Positions 1 through 6,269 of a DNA stretch of 12,581 bases are shown here, in pieces; positions within the stretch are counted from its first letter, which is position 1; each line of letters starts with the position of its first letter. The DNA is taken from NCBI GenBank assembly GCA_002404015.1, contig DHIW01000080.1, positions 1 to 12,581 of the forward strand. Reading direction: 5' to 3'. Below the pieces are notes generated by a model. The model saw nothing but the letters and a program-made list of their open reading frames with translations, made no database searches and had not been told where the DNA came from. Source of the DNA: Chloroflexi bacterium UBA4736 (GTDB taxonomy: Bacteria > Chloroflexota > Dormibacteria > Dormibacterales > Dormibacteraceae). The position numbers and the translations under genes are program-made.

Positions 1-1209
1 CACCACCGGCGCTCCAGGGGCGACGTAGGTGAACTTGTCCGCGTTGCTGGTGGCGCTGGTCACCGCGCCCACTGTCACTTTGACGTCAACCGTCGAGCTC
101 GCGCTCCCCGGCGGGCTGTTGGAAGATCCCGCCGTCACCGTTCACGTTGAAGCAGGCCGCCCCTGAGGACGGGCAGGGCGGGACCGTGGTTGACCCGAAG
201 GTGACGGCCGTGGCGCCGGTGAAGCCGCTGCCCGTGATCTGCACCCCGGTCCCGCCCGTTGACGGCCCGCTGCGCGGGCTGACCCCGCTCACGACCGGCG
301 GTCCCGGCGGATCGAAGGTGAACTTGGCGTAGGCATTGGTGGCGCTGGTATGACCGGCCTGGGTCACCGTCACATCCACCGTCGTGCTCGCGGTTCCCGG
401 CGGGCTGGTGGCATTGATCCCGTTGTCGCCGTTCACGTTGAAGCAGGCCCCAAACACCGATGGCGTGCACGGCACCAGCGTGCTCGCTCCAAAAGCCACT
501 GCGGTCGCGCCATTGAATCCGCTGCCCATGATCTGGACGCTGGTCCCGCCGGCGGCGGTGCCGTGGCCGGGGATCACCGCATCCACGACCGGGGGTGGGG
601 TCACGCTCGTGTACAGGAACATGTCCGCGTTGCCTGTCGCGCTGGTCAGCCCGCCCACGGTCACTCTCACGTGAACCGTCGCGCCCGCGCTCCCCGGCGG
701 GCTGTTGGCGAAGATCGCGCCGTCACCGTTTACGTTGAAGCAGGCCGCCCCTGAGGCCGGGCACATCGGGAGTGTGGTTGACCCGAAGGCCACGGCCGTC
801 GCGCCGGTGAAGCCGCTGCCCAGGATCTGCACCCCGGTCCCGCCCGTGGCGGGCCCGCTGCGGTCCCGCCCGTGGCGGGCCCGCTGCGAGGGCTGACCCC
901 GCTCACGACGGGCGGTCCCGGCGGGTCGAAGGTGAACTTGTCGTAGGCGTTGGTGGCGCTGGTATGACCGCCTGCGGTCACGGTCACATCCACCGTCGCG
1001 CCCGCGCTCCCTGGCGGGCTGTTGGCAAAGATCCCGTTGGCCCCGTTCACGTTGAAACAGGGCGCCCCTGAGGCCGGGCACGGCGGGAGAGTCGTCGACC
1101 CGAAGGCGACGGCCGTCGCGCCGCTGAAGCCGCTGCCTCTGATCTGGACGCCGGTCCCGCCCGCAGCTGTGCCGTGGCTGGGGATCAGCGCATCGACGAC
1201 CGGCAAAGA
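1..1209 (-). repeat. Tandem TIG-domain coding repeats, two-domain unit of about 585 bp
   Basis: The same alternating pair of TIG domains is encoded at least twice. The segment around 1171 recurs around 560 (611 bp apart, 585 after removing the 26-bp duplication), and the segment at 895 recurs at 281 (614 bp, 588 after correction). Corrected spacings are 195 and 196 codons. DNA identity is high by eye, so the array probably expanded by recent duplication. Such arrays are prone to recombination and to mis-assembly. Confidence 0.8.
835..886. repeat. Perfect 26-bp tandem duplication causing a frameshift in the TIG gene
   Basis: The unit CGGTCCCGCCCGTGGCGGGC plus CCGCTG occurs twice head to tail (835-860 and 861-886) with no mismatch. 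The matching place in the other TIG domain of this type (about 247-272) has only one copy. Because 26 is not a multiple of three, the duplication throws the TIG gene out of frame in the middle of the GPATGGT motif. Removing one copy joins the motif cleanly. Confidence 0.95.
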
Positions 1210-1412
1210 CGTCGCGTACGCCGGTGTCGCCATACCGATAACCGCCCCGACTATGAAGACCGGGAGGAGCGTGAGAGCACCAGGTTTTCGGATCGAACGG
1301 GCGCGGTGAACCCGAGGACCATGGAACGACGAATTGCGCGGCCGCCACGAGCTGAACATTTTCCCCTCCCCAGGACCGCCCGCGGCTTTTGCCGAGCTAC
1401 ACAGGCACCGCA

Positions 1413-1440
1413 ACTCTACGCCGGGCGGACGACTTGTCAA
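1413..1440 (-). promoter_or_regulatory. Sigma-70-type promoter for the TIG gene
   Basis: On the minus strand a perfect TTGACA (1440-1435) is followed after 16 bp by TAGAGT (1418-1413), matching TAnnnT. Transcription would begin near 1406, leaving a leader of about 45 nt before the ATG at 1359, which carries its own ribosome site. The TIG gene can therefore be expressed independently of the upstream muramidase gene, which ends 106 bp before it. Confidence 0.6.
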
Positions 1441-1465
1441 GGAGGCCGAACATCTCCCAAGACGG

Positions 1466-3322
1466 TCAGAAGCTGAACGGCGAGAGTCGGATCCATTCGT
1501 AAAGTGGCCAGGCCGCCCCTCCACCGCCGGTCGCCGCTGTCGCCGATCTGGAGCCTGCCTGGGGAACGGTCGCCACCGAATGAGTTCTTTGGGTCCCGGC
1601 GCTGGGCGCGGCAGCTCCCGCCCTCGGTGGAGCCTGCGCCGCGGGACTTAGCGGTACTGGAGTGACCGGCGGAGCCTGCGCCGCGGCACTGCGCGGCGCT
1701 GGACTCTTCGGCGGAGCCTGCAGGGCTGCCGAGCGCGTGCTCAGACCCATCAGGGGAAGACCTGTCCAGTAGCCCTGGTCGAGATCAACGCCGAGACTGG
1801 GTATGCCGGGCACGACTCCGGAGCTGGTGTATTGCCAGAGAGTCCAGCCATTCCCACCCCAGTTGCTCGCGGGCACCGGTGGTGACTTGACCGCATAGTT
1901 GGCGATCCAGAGGGGATCGGCGCTGAAGGTCGTCGGGTTGCCCAGGGTGGTGAACCAGAAGGAGTAACCGGTGTAGATGACCGGCCAGGCACCGACGGCA
2001 GCCTTCATCCGATTGACCGCGGTATGGAGGGCGGCCACGATAGCCGGCCCGGACACACCGTCGGCCACTTCAACGTCAATCATCGGCACCAGGTCCTGGG
2101 GGGTTAAGGCGGGCAAGCGGGCAAGGAAGTAGATGACCTGCTGAGTCGGGTCCACGTTCGGGTGAAAAAAGAGGTAGGCGCCTGGCGACATCCCGGCGGC
2201 TTTCATTCCAGCCCAGTAGGCCGAGAACCTCTGGTCGATGAAGGTGGTGCCTTCGGTCGACTTCGCGTACCCGAATGCGTAGCCTGCCCCCGCCACCTGG
2301 CTCCAGTCGATCACACCGTCTAAGGCACTCACGTCGACACCGCGGAGGCCGGGTGGAAGCATCCTCGCGATCTGCGGGAAGCCACTATCCGTGAACCAGA
2401 GGTTGAGATCCGAGCCCAGGGCGATCCCCGCCGGTGAGCTGCTGGGGCTGGCGTATTCGGTGACCACCCCGGCCGGCGTGATCTTCCCGACACGGTTCCC
2501 GCCCGCCTCGGTGAACCAGAGGCTTCGATCGGGCCCGGAGATGATCGCCGCGGGCCGGCTGGACGGGGTGATGCCCGAGGAGAACTGGGTGGCGACCCCG
2601 GAGGTCGTCACCCGGGCGATCTCGTCGGCGAACGACTCAGTGACCCAGAGGTTTCCATCCGCTCCGGATGCGATCGCCTGGAGGTTCTGAGAGGAGATGC
2701 TGTCGGCGAACTCGGTGATCGCCCCCGACGTTGTCACCCGGCCGATGCGACCGCCGATCTGCTCGGTGAACCAGAGGTTGCCGTCGGGTCCCGCGGTGAT
2801 CGCCATCGGCGTGCTGCCGGCCGTAATGCCGGTGGCGAAGACGCTCAGCCTACCGGTCGGGGTGATGCGGCCGATCTCGTCGGACCCGAAGGTCCCGTTC
2901 TTGTCCGTGGTGAACCAGAGGTTGCCGTCCGGCCCCGCGGCGATCCCCATCGGGGAGCCAAAGAGAGCCGCCGGGAATTCGGTCACCACCCCCGCCGGCG
3001 TGATCCGTCCGACCTTGTCGGCCGCCGCCTCAGTGAACCAGACGTTCCCGTCCGGGCCCCTGGTGATCCCGCCGAGCCCGGCGTTTGCGTTGAGGCCCGT
3101 CGCGTACTCGGTGACGACCCCGGACGGGGTGATCTTCCCAATCCTGTTGGGGTTGGCCGGCTCGGTGAACCAGGTGTTCCCGTCCGGGCCGTCGGTGATC
3201 TGCCCGCCCGGACTGGTGATCGAGAACTCGCTGATGCCGGTCGCCAGCGCGGGCGTCACCGTGGAAACCAGGGCACCCGTTGCGACGATGACGGCCGCCA
3301 TCCCGCGCGCCAAGACGGGCAT
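1466..3322 (-). CDS. Secreted chimera: seven-bladed Vgb/NHL-like beta-propeller fused to a GH25 muramidase
   Basis: Predicted to be exported and to cut peptidoglycan. Numbering is from the ATG at 3322 (618 residues). Residues 1-28 are a signal peptide ending PALA. Residues about 33-321 carry seven copies of a DGNxWFTE-type motif (near 50, 94, 135, 184, 226, 268 and 308), giving a seven-bladed propeller as in virginiamycin B lyase. Residues about 328-524 match glycoside hydrolase family 25: GVDVS with Asp330, a following IDW and KSTEGT, the catalytic-type DVE (Asp416, Glu418), and a closing VDLDQ. A Pro/Ala tail with three 14-residue repeats follows, ending in an aromatic WIRLSPFSF. The propeller has no histidine, so the lyase His residues are absent and it is more likely a binding module. 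No Shine-Dalgarno precedes the ATG; an adjacent TTG at 3325 is possible, and the start may be affected by a frameshift (see the leader ORF). Confidence 0.88.
   Translation of the reverse strand: MPVLARGMAAVIVATGALVSTVTPALATGISEFSITSPGGQITDGPDGNTWFTEPANPNRIGKITPSGVVTEYATGLNANAGLGGITRGPDGNVWFTEAAADKVGRITPAGVVTEFPAALFGSPMGIAAGPDGNLWFTTDKNGTFGSDEIGRITPTGRLSVFATGITAGSTPMAITAGPDGNLWFTEQIGGRIGRVTTSGAITEFADSISSQNLQAIASGADGNLWVTESFADEIARVTTSGVATQFSSGITPSSRPAAIISGPDRSLWFTEAGGNRVGKITPAGVVTEYASPSSSPAGIALGSDLNLWFTDSGFPQIARMLPPGLRGVDVSALDGVIDWSQVAGAGYAFGYAKSTEGTTFIDQRFSAYWAGMKAAGMSPGAYLFFHPNVDPTQQVIYFLARLPALTPQDLVPMIDVEVADGVSGPAIVAALHTAVNRMKAAVGAWPVIYTGYSFWFTTLGNPTTFSADPLWIANYAVKSPPVPASNWGGNGWTLWQYTSSGVVPGIPSLGVDLDQGYWTGLPLMGLSTRSAALQAPPKSPAPRSAAAQAPPVTPVPLSPAAQAPPRAGAAAPSAGTQRTHSVATVPQAGSRSATAATGGGGAAWPLYEWIRLSPFSF
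1607..1732 (-). repeat. Three tandem 42-bp units encoding a 14-residue Pro/Ala repeat
   Basis: GGAGCCTGC recurs on the plus strand at 1629, 1671 and 1713, exactly 42 bp apart. The encoded units are SAALQAPPKSPAPR, SAAAQAPPVTPVPL and SPAAQAPPRAGAAA, sharing AxQAPP. This is a typical extended linker or wall-spanning tail after a muramidase domain. Copy number could vary between strains without changing frame. Confidence 0.85.
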
Positions 3323-3366
3323 CAACGGCCGTCTAGCGCGGCCCCGGAAGCTCCTGGGACGGGCAT
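3322..3366 (-). other. 14-codon ORF at the muramidase gene start: leader peptide or remnant of a frameshifted N-terminus
   Basis: A strong GAGGAGGGT ribosome site (about 3372-3380) precedes GTG/ATG at 3369/3366. That ATG opens a short ORF, MPVPGASGAALDGR, whose TGA (3324-3322) shares its A with the ATG of the propeller-muramidase gene. Read literally, this is a coupled upstream ORF. Alternatively one base is missing just after the ATG: the downstream frame reads back as RPRSFRGRARRPL into MPVLARG, an Arg-rich run that fits a signal-peptide n-region like that of the neighbouring TIG protein. The second reading seems at least as likely. Confidence 0.45.
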
Positions 3367-3577
3367 CACGACCCTCCTCTCGATCACGACACCGAAACCG
3401 GGCTCATGGCGGCCGGGTCGCGCTTGCGCGGCCTCCGCCATGGTAAGGGGGCGCGGGCGCGCGTGGAGCACCAATCCTGTGGTCTTGACGTGTTAGGAGG
3501 GCGGCCTGGTCTGGCTCAGGGTCAATCCAGAGGCCCCGCCACGCCGCCGGCGCAAGGCGTCCACGCGGTGGGGTGGT

Positions 3578-4825
3578 TCACCCGGCGCTGAGTGAGCCGA
3601 CCAGCTCCCACAGGTCGACCTTCTCGTCCGAAAGGGCTGAGATGTCGACGGCCGCCCGGCTCTCGATGAGGCGGCGACAGGCCGCCAGCTCGGAGCCTGA
3701 CTCGGCCTCGGGATCACCGCCGCGCCCCAACCCGACGGCAGCCCTCAGGGCTCCTCCCTCCAGGTAGAAGCCCAGGAACGGTCCAACCTCCGGGCGGCCT
3801 CGGACCACGAACCGCTCCCAGCTATGGGCGATCCCGACGTACTCCAGCGTCTGCTCGTACTGATCCGACCAAAAGCTGAACGTGTAGTCGTAGGGCGCGC
3901 CTTTGCTCAGCATTGAGCGGGCCGCCGCCGCGGCCTGCTTTTCGGCATTGTTGTAGTGCTCCACCCTCAACCTTCCGAACAGCGGGTGGGCCATGTTGGC
4001 GACGTCGCCGCAGGCGAAGATGCCCGGCACGTTCGTGGCGCAGAGCTCGTCGACCAGAACGCCGTTGTCGACGGCAACGCCGCTGTTTGCCAGGAATTCC
4101 GTGTTGGGCTGGACCCCGACCGCCACGACCGCCATCGTGCACTCGAGCCGCAGACCGGACGTGGTCGTGACGGCCTCGATGCGGCTGGAACCTTCGAAAC
4201 GCTGCACACCGTCCCCCGCGAGCAGCTCTACCCCGTGCTCGCGGTGAACCCTCGCCAGCGCGGCCGCGACCTCGTCGCCGAGGACTCGGGCAAGCGGCGC
4301 CGTCCCCGGGAAGACGGCGGTCACGTGGACGCCCATCTGCGTGAGCGATGCGGCAACCTCCGATCCGATGAAGCCCATGCCGGCCAGAACCACGCGGTCT
4401 CCAGGCTGCGCTGCCGCGCGGATCCGGTCACAGTCGGCCTTGGTCCTCAGTGAGAGCACCCCATCCAGGTCAGCGCCGCGCACCGGCAGGCCGCGGTTCC
4501 GGACTCCGCTGGCGATCAACAGCCGGTCGAAGGCCACGCTTTCGCCCTTTCTGGTGGTGACCCGGCGACCGGCGGCATCGACCTTGACGACCGGGTCGTC
4601 GGTGCGCAGCTCGATCTCACGTTCGCGGTACCAGCCGGGCTTGCGGACGAACCAGCCCGAAAGGTCCTCTTCGCCGCGGAGATACGTCTTCGACAGCGGC
4701 GGCCGGCCGAAGGGCACGCCCGGCTCATCGGCAAGGATCAGCAGCGGGCCGTCGTAACCCTCGTCGCGCAACGTGGCCGCGGCATTCCCTCCGGCAACGC
4801 CCCCGCCAACGATGACCACCGTCAC
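3578..4825 (-). CDS. FAD-dependent NAD(P)H oxidoreductase, ferredoxin/rubredoxin-reductase type
   Basis: A cytoplasmic flavoprotein that should pass electrons from NAD(P)H to a ferredoxin or rubredoxin. At 415 residues it has the normal family length. It starts with an FAD Rossmann motif GGGVAG (7-12), then FGRPPLSKTYL (39-49), typical of BphA4/putidaredoxin-reductase relatives. A second dinucleotide motif GMGFIG lies at 149-154, GIFACGDVAN (FAD-binding Asp274) at 268-277, and VEHYNNAEKQ at 288-297. The C-terminal reductase domain begins around PYDYTFSFWSDQY (311-323). The start is GTG; an ATG-proximal alternative was not found and the GAAGG upstream is very close. No ferredoxin or oxygenase gene lies beside it, so the partner is unknown. 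The 180 bp between it and the DoxX gene upstream show no convincing gene or promoter. Confidence 0.92.
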   Translation of the reverse strand: MTVVIVGGGVAGGNAAATLRDEGYDGPLLILADEPGVPFGRPPLSKTYLRGEEDLSGWFVRKPGWYREREIELRTDDPVVKVDAAGRRVTTRKGESVAFDRLLIASGVRNRGLPVRGADLDGVLSLRTKADCDRIRAAAQPGDRVVLAGMGFIGSEVAASLTQMGVHVTAVFPGTAPLARVLGDEVAAALARVHREHGVELLAGDGVQRFEGSSRIEAVTTTSGLRLECTMAVVAVGVQPNTEFLANSGVAVDNGVLVDELCATNVPGIFACGDVANMAHPLFGRLRVEHYNNAEKQAAAAARSMLSKGAPYDYTFSFWSDQYEQTLEYVGIAHSWERFVVRGRPEVGPFLGFYLEGGALRAAVGLGRGGDPEAESGSELAACRRLIESRAAVDISALSDEKVDLWELVGSLSAG

Positions 4826-5005
4826 GCCTTCAATGGTGCGGCAAGCGGACAGGCGGTACTGCAGGACCGTCTCCCTGGCCGCTGTCTCGGCACATCCGGG
4901 TACTCGTGGAGAACCCAGCGCCTTCTCAAGAATGGGCGCGCCGTTGCTGGCGGCTGCCTTGCCGGAGGATGTCGATGGTGTTCGCGACCTGCTCGCGCGA
5001 GGCGG

Positions 5006-5434
5006 CTAGAAGTGCAGAAGAGGCCCCGTGATCGTCAGCTTCAGGCCGTGACCGAGGGCGACGAAGCAGGCGAAGAGCGCCAGAGAGGCGCCCAGCAGCG
5101 TGATGTTGCGGTTGAAGCTCATCAGCTCGGATCGGCGCTGAGCAGGGTCTTCGAACTTCCACCAAGAGTGGATGAAGATCGACGGCAAGGGAAGCCAGAC
5201 CGCGAGCATGAGAGCGCCGATGTCAGGGAAGATCCCGAGCACTATCGAAGCACAGCCGAGCGCCATCCAGACGCCGATCGGCCAGCCGCCGAGCTCGGCC
5301 AGCGGAGCTCCGCGTGTCTTCCCGGCGTTGACGAGCATCTGCGAGTTGAGGATGTGGCCACGCGCGGACATGACGAACATGTAGACGAACAGGATCCTGC
5401 CGATCAGCAGGATGACCGCGGTGGCGTCACTCAT
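5006..5434 (-). CDS. DoxX-family integral membrane protein
   Basis: A 142-residue membrane protein with four likely transmembrane segments (about 6-26, 51-68, 71-89, 110-130) and an early GRILFVYMFVMSARGH stretch resembling DoxX/DoxD-type proteins. It also has the mid-protein feature IHSWWKFEDP before the last helix. DoxX relatives are linked to quinone-associated redox or thiol metabolism, but the reaction of this subgroup is not established. The ATG has GGAGG three bases upstream. Two direct copies of AGCCGGTAC (5444-5452 and 5455-5463) sit just upstream of the ribosome site and might be a regulatory element. It lies upstream of the flavoprotein on the same strand, compatible with a shared redox role, but the 180-bp gap weakens an operon claim. 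Confidence 0.8.
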   Translation of the reverse strand: MSDATAVILLIGRILFVYMFVMSARGHILNSQMLVNAGKTRGAPLAELGGWPIGVWMALGCASIVLGIFPDIGALMLAVWLPLPSIFIHSWWKFEDPAQRRSELMSFNRNITLLGASLALFACFVALGHGLKLTITGPLLHF

Positions 5435-5605
5435 GGGCCTCCAAGCCGGTACGGAGCCGGTACCCCAAGCCTACACGGCGGGCGGGGGCCAGACAGAACC
5501 CGGGCGAGAGCCGGCCGCTGTTTAAGGGCGCCCACCGCCGGGTAATCCCAGGCTCAGAGCGGACTCGTCAGCCCGGGAGCGCAAAGTCAGTTGGAGGTAG
5601 CCGCG

Positions 5606-5957
5606 ATGTCGCAACAGCCGTCCAAGGCTCCCCTTCTCGTAACCACGACCGAGCGCCCGGCCGGCTATGAGGTCAAACAGGCTCTCGGCCAAGTGTTCGG
5701 CGTTGTGGTTCGCAGCCGCGGCCTGGGCGGCAACATCATGGCCGGCCTCCGCTCACTCGGCGGTGGCGAGATCTTCGAGTACACGCGGCTGGTCGAGGAC
5801 ACGCGGCGCCACGCGATCGACCGCATGGTCGAGAACGCGCGCCATGGGCGCCAACGCGGTCGTGATGATGCGCTTCGACTCCTCGGAGCTGGGCCAGGCC
5901 ATGACTGAGGTGGTCGCATACGGCACTGCCGCGATCATCGAGGGGAGCGTCACATGA
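5606..5957 (+). pseudogene. YbjQ/UPF0145-family protein, frameshifted in a GC dinucleotide run
   Basis: YbjQ proteins are small pentamer-forming cytoplasmic proteins once called heavy-metal-binding; their job is unclear. The ATG at 5606 has GGAGG eight bases upstream. The first frame carries the family features PAGYEVKQALGQVFGVVVRS, GGEIFEYT and RRHAIDRMVENAR. The second half, AMGANAVVMMRFDSSE to EVVAYGTAAI, is in the next frame. The break lies at about 5837-5843 in GCGCGCC. Adding back one GC gives ENARAMGANAV, the expected family sequence, and a full-length protein of about 117 residues. Read literally, translation continues to 5908 with a garbled tail. It is otherwise well preserved, so this is a recent mutation, programmed slippage, or a sequencing error. 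Its correct-frame stop overlaps the next gene. Confidence 0.85.
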
Positions 5958-6163
5958 ACCTCTGGGTGCAGCTCGGGGCCCTTGTTGTAGTGATTGTGTT
6001 TGCGGTCACCGGCTACTTCATCTGGGACCGCCGGTACCGCGGAGAGTCGCAAGGGAACTTCACGCCCACGAATGAGGTCTTCAAGGACCCCGCCACCGGG
6101 AAGCTGACGCGCGTCTACGAGGATCCCTCGACCGGCAAGCGGCAGTACCGAGAAGAGCCGTAA
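5954..6163 (+). CDS. Small single-pass membrane protein coupled to the YbjQ gene
   Basis: A 69-residue protein starting at an ATG inside the ATGA overlap with the corrected YbjQ frame, preceded by GAGGGGAG. Residues 4-24 form one hydrophobic helix, followed by WDRRYRGE, which suggests a cytoplasmic C-terminal tail by the positive-inside rule. The tail holds two copies of a DPxTGK motif (DPATGK, DPSTGK) separated by an RVYE segment. I do not recognise a named family. The start-stop overlap supports co-translation with the YbjQ-family protein and perhaps a membrane-anchoring role for it; this is inference. Confidence 0.7.
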   Translation: MNLWVQLGALVVVIVFAVTGYFIWDRRYRGESQGNFTPTNEVFKDPATGKLTRVYEDPSTGKRQYREEP

Positions 6164-6180
6164 TTGCTGTCCGGGCATCG

Positions 6181-6194
6181 GCGTCGCTAGACGC
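6181..6194 (+). terminator. Weak hairpin after the small membrane protein gene
   Basis: GCGTC, GCTA loop, GACGC: a perfect 5-bp stem 18 nt after the stop at 6163, with no T-run. It could end the YbjQ operon before the TetR promoter, but the stem is short. Confidence 0.25.
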
Positions 6195-6235
6195 AGCAGG
6201 GGCCTTATGAACGGCGACTTGGTAGCACCGGGCGC

Positions 6236-6269
6236 CCTAATGCTGTTAGGATTGCCTAATGGTATTAGG
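6236..6269 (+). promoter_or_regulatory. Tandem palindromic operators over an extended -10 and the TetR start codon
   Basis: Two 15-bp palindromes lie 19 bp apart: CCTAATGCTGTTAGG (6236-6250, one mismatch) and CCTAATGGTATTAGG (6255-6269, perfect arms of 6 bp around GGT). Inside the first is TGTTAGGAT (6244-6252), an extended -10 of the TGnTAnnnT form, six bases before the ATG at 6259. The second palindrome covers the ATG itself. The layout suggests a leaderless transcript repressed by its own product binding both boxes. A -35 match is poor, as expected for an extended -10 promoter. Confidence 0.7.

Larger units (their letters stand above)
1..1359 (-). pseudogene. Secreted IPT/TIG-repeat surface protein, disrupted by two frameshifts and cut by the left edge
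   Basis: The ATG at 1359 follows a strong GGGGAGGGG site with a 3-nt gap. The N-terminus is a Sec signal peptide: an Arg-rich stretch, a hydrophobic core at about residues 30-45, and an AYA/TS cleavage site near residue 49. At least four TIG (immunoglobulin-like) domains follow, alternating between two types, one beginning DAxIPxHGTAAGG and the other VSPRSGPxTGG. Each has a Cys pair six or seven residues apart before FNVNG. The reading frame breaks at 835-886 (26-bp tandem duplication) and at about 121, where a CG dinucleotide present in the equivalent position of sister repeats is missing. Between these points the TIG sequence is in another frame. After the second break it returns to the original frame and continues off the window. 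Without repair the protein would stop near 730. TIG domains usually serve adhesion or carbohydrate contact; the exact role here is unknown. The breaks could be real decay, slippage, or assembly error in a repetitive gene. Confidence 0.85.

Noticed and set aside
1..1209. CRISPR array suggested by regularly spaced repeats
   Set aside because: The repeats are long, coding and in-frame TIG domains, with no short repeat-spacer pattern.
1360..1524. Upstream extension of the TIG protein to a start near 1524
   Set aside because: It would overlap the 3' end of the muramidase gene and place the promoter inside the coding region; the ATG at 1359 has a strong ribosome site and a proper signal peptide.
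2356..3240. Streptogramin B lyase (vgb) resistance gene
   Set aside because: Blade motifs match, but catalytic-type histidines are absent and the domain is fused to a muramidase.
2391..3446. Plus-strand open frames antisense to the propeller
   Set aside because: They are mirror products of the repeated DGNxWFTE codons and have no ribosome site or known motif.
4826..5005. A small gene, such as a ferredoxin, between the DoxX and flavoprotein genes
   Set aside because: No cysteine motif and no frame with a plausible start was found; the open frames there extend from neighbouring coding sequence.
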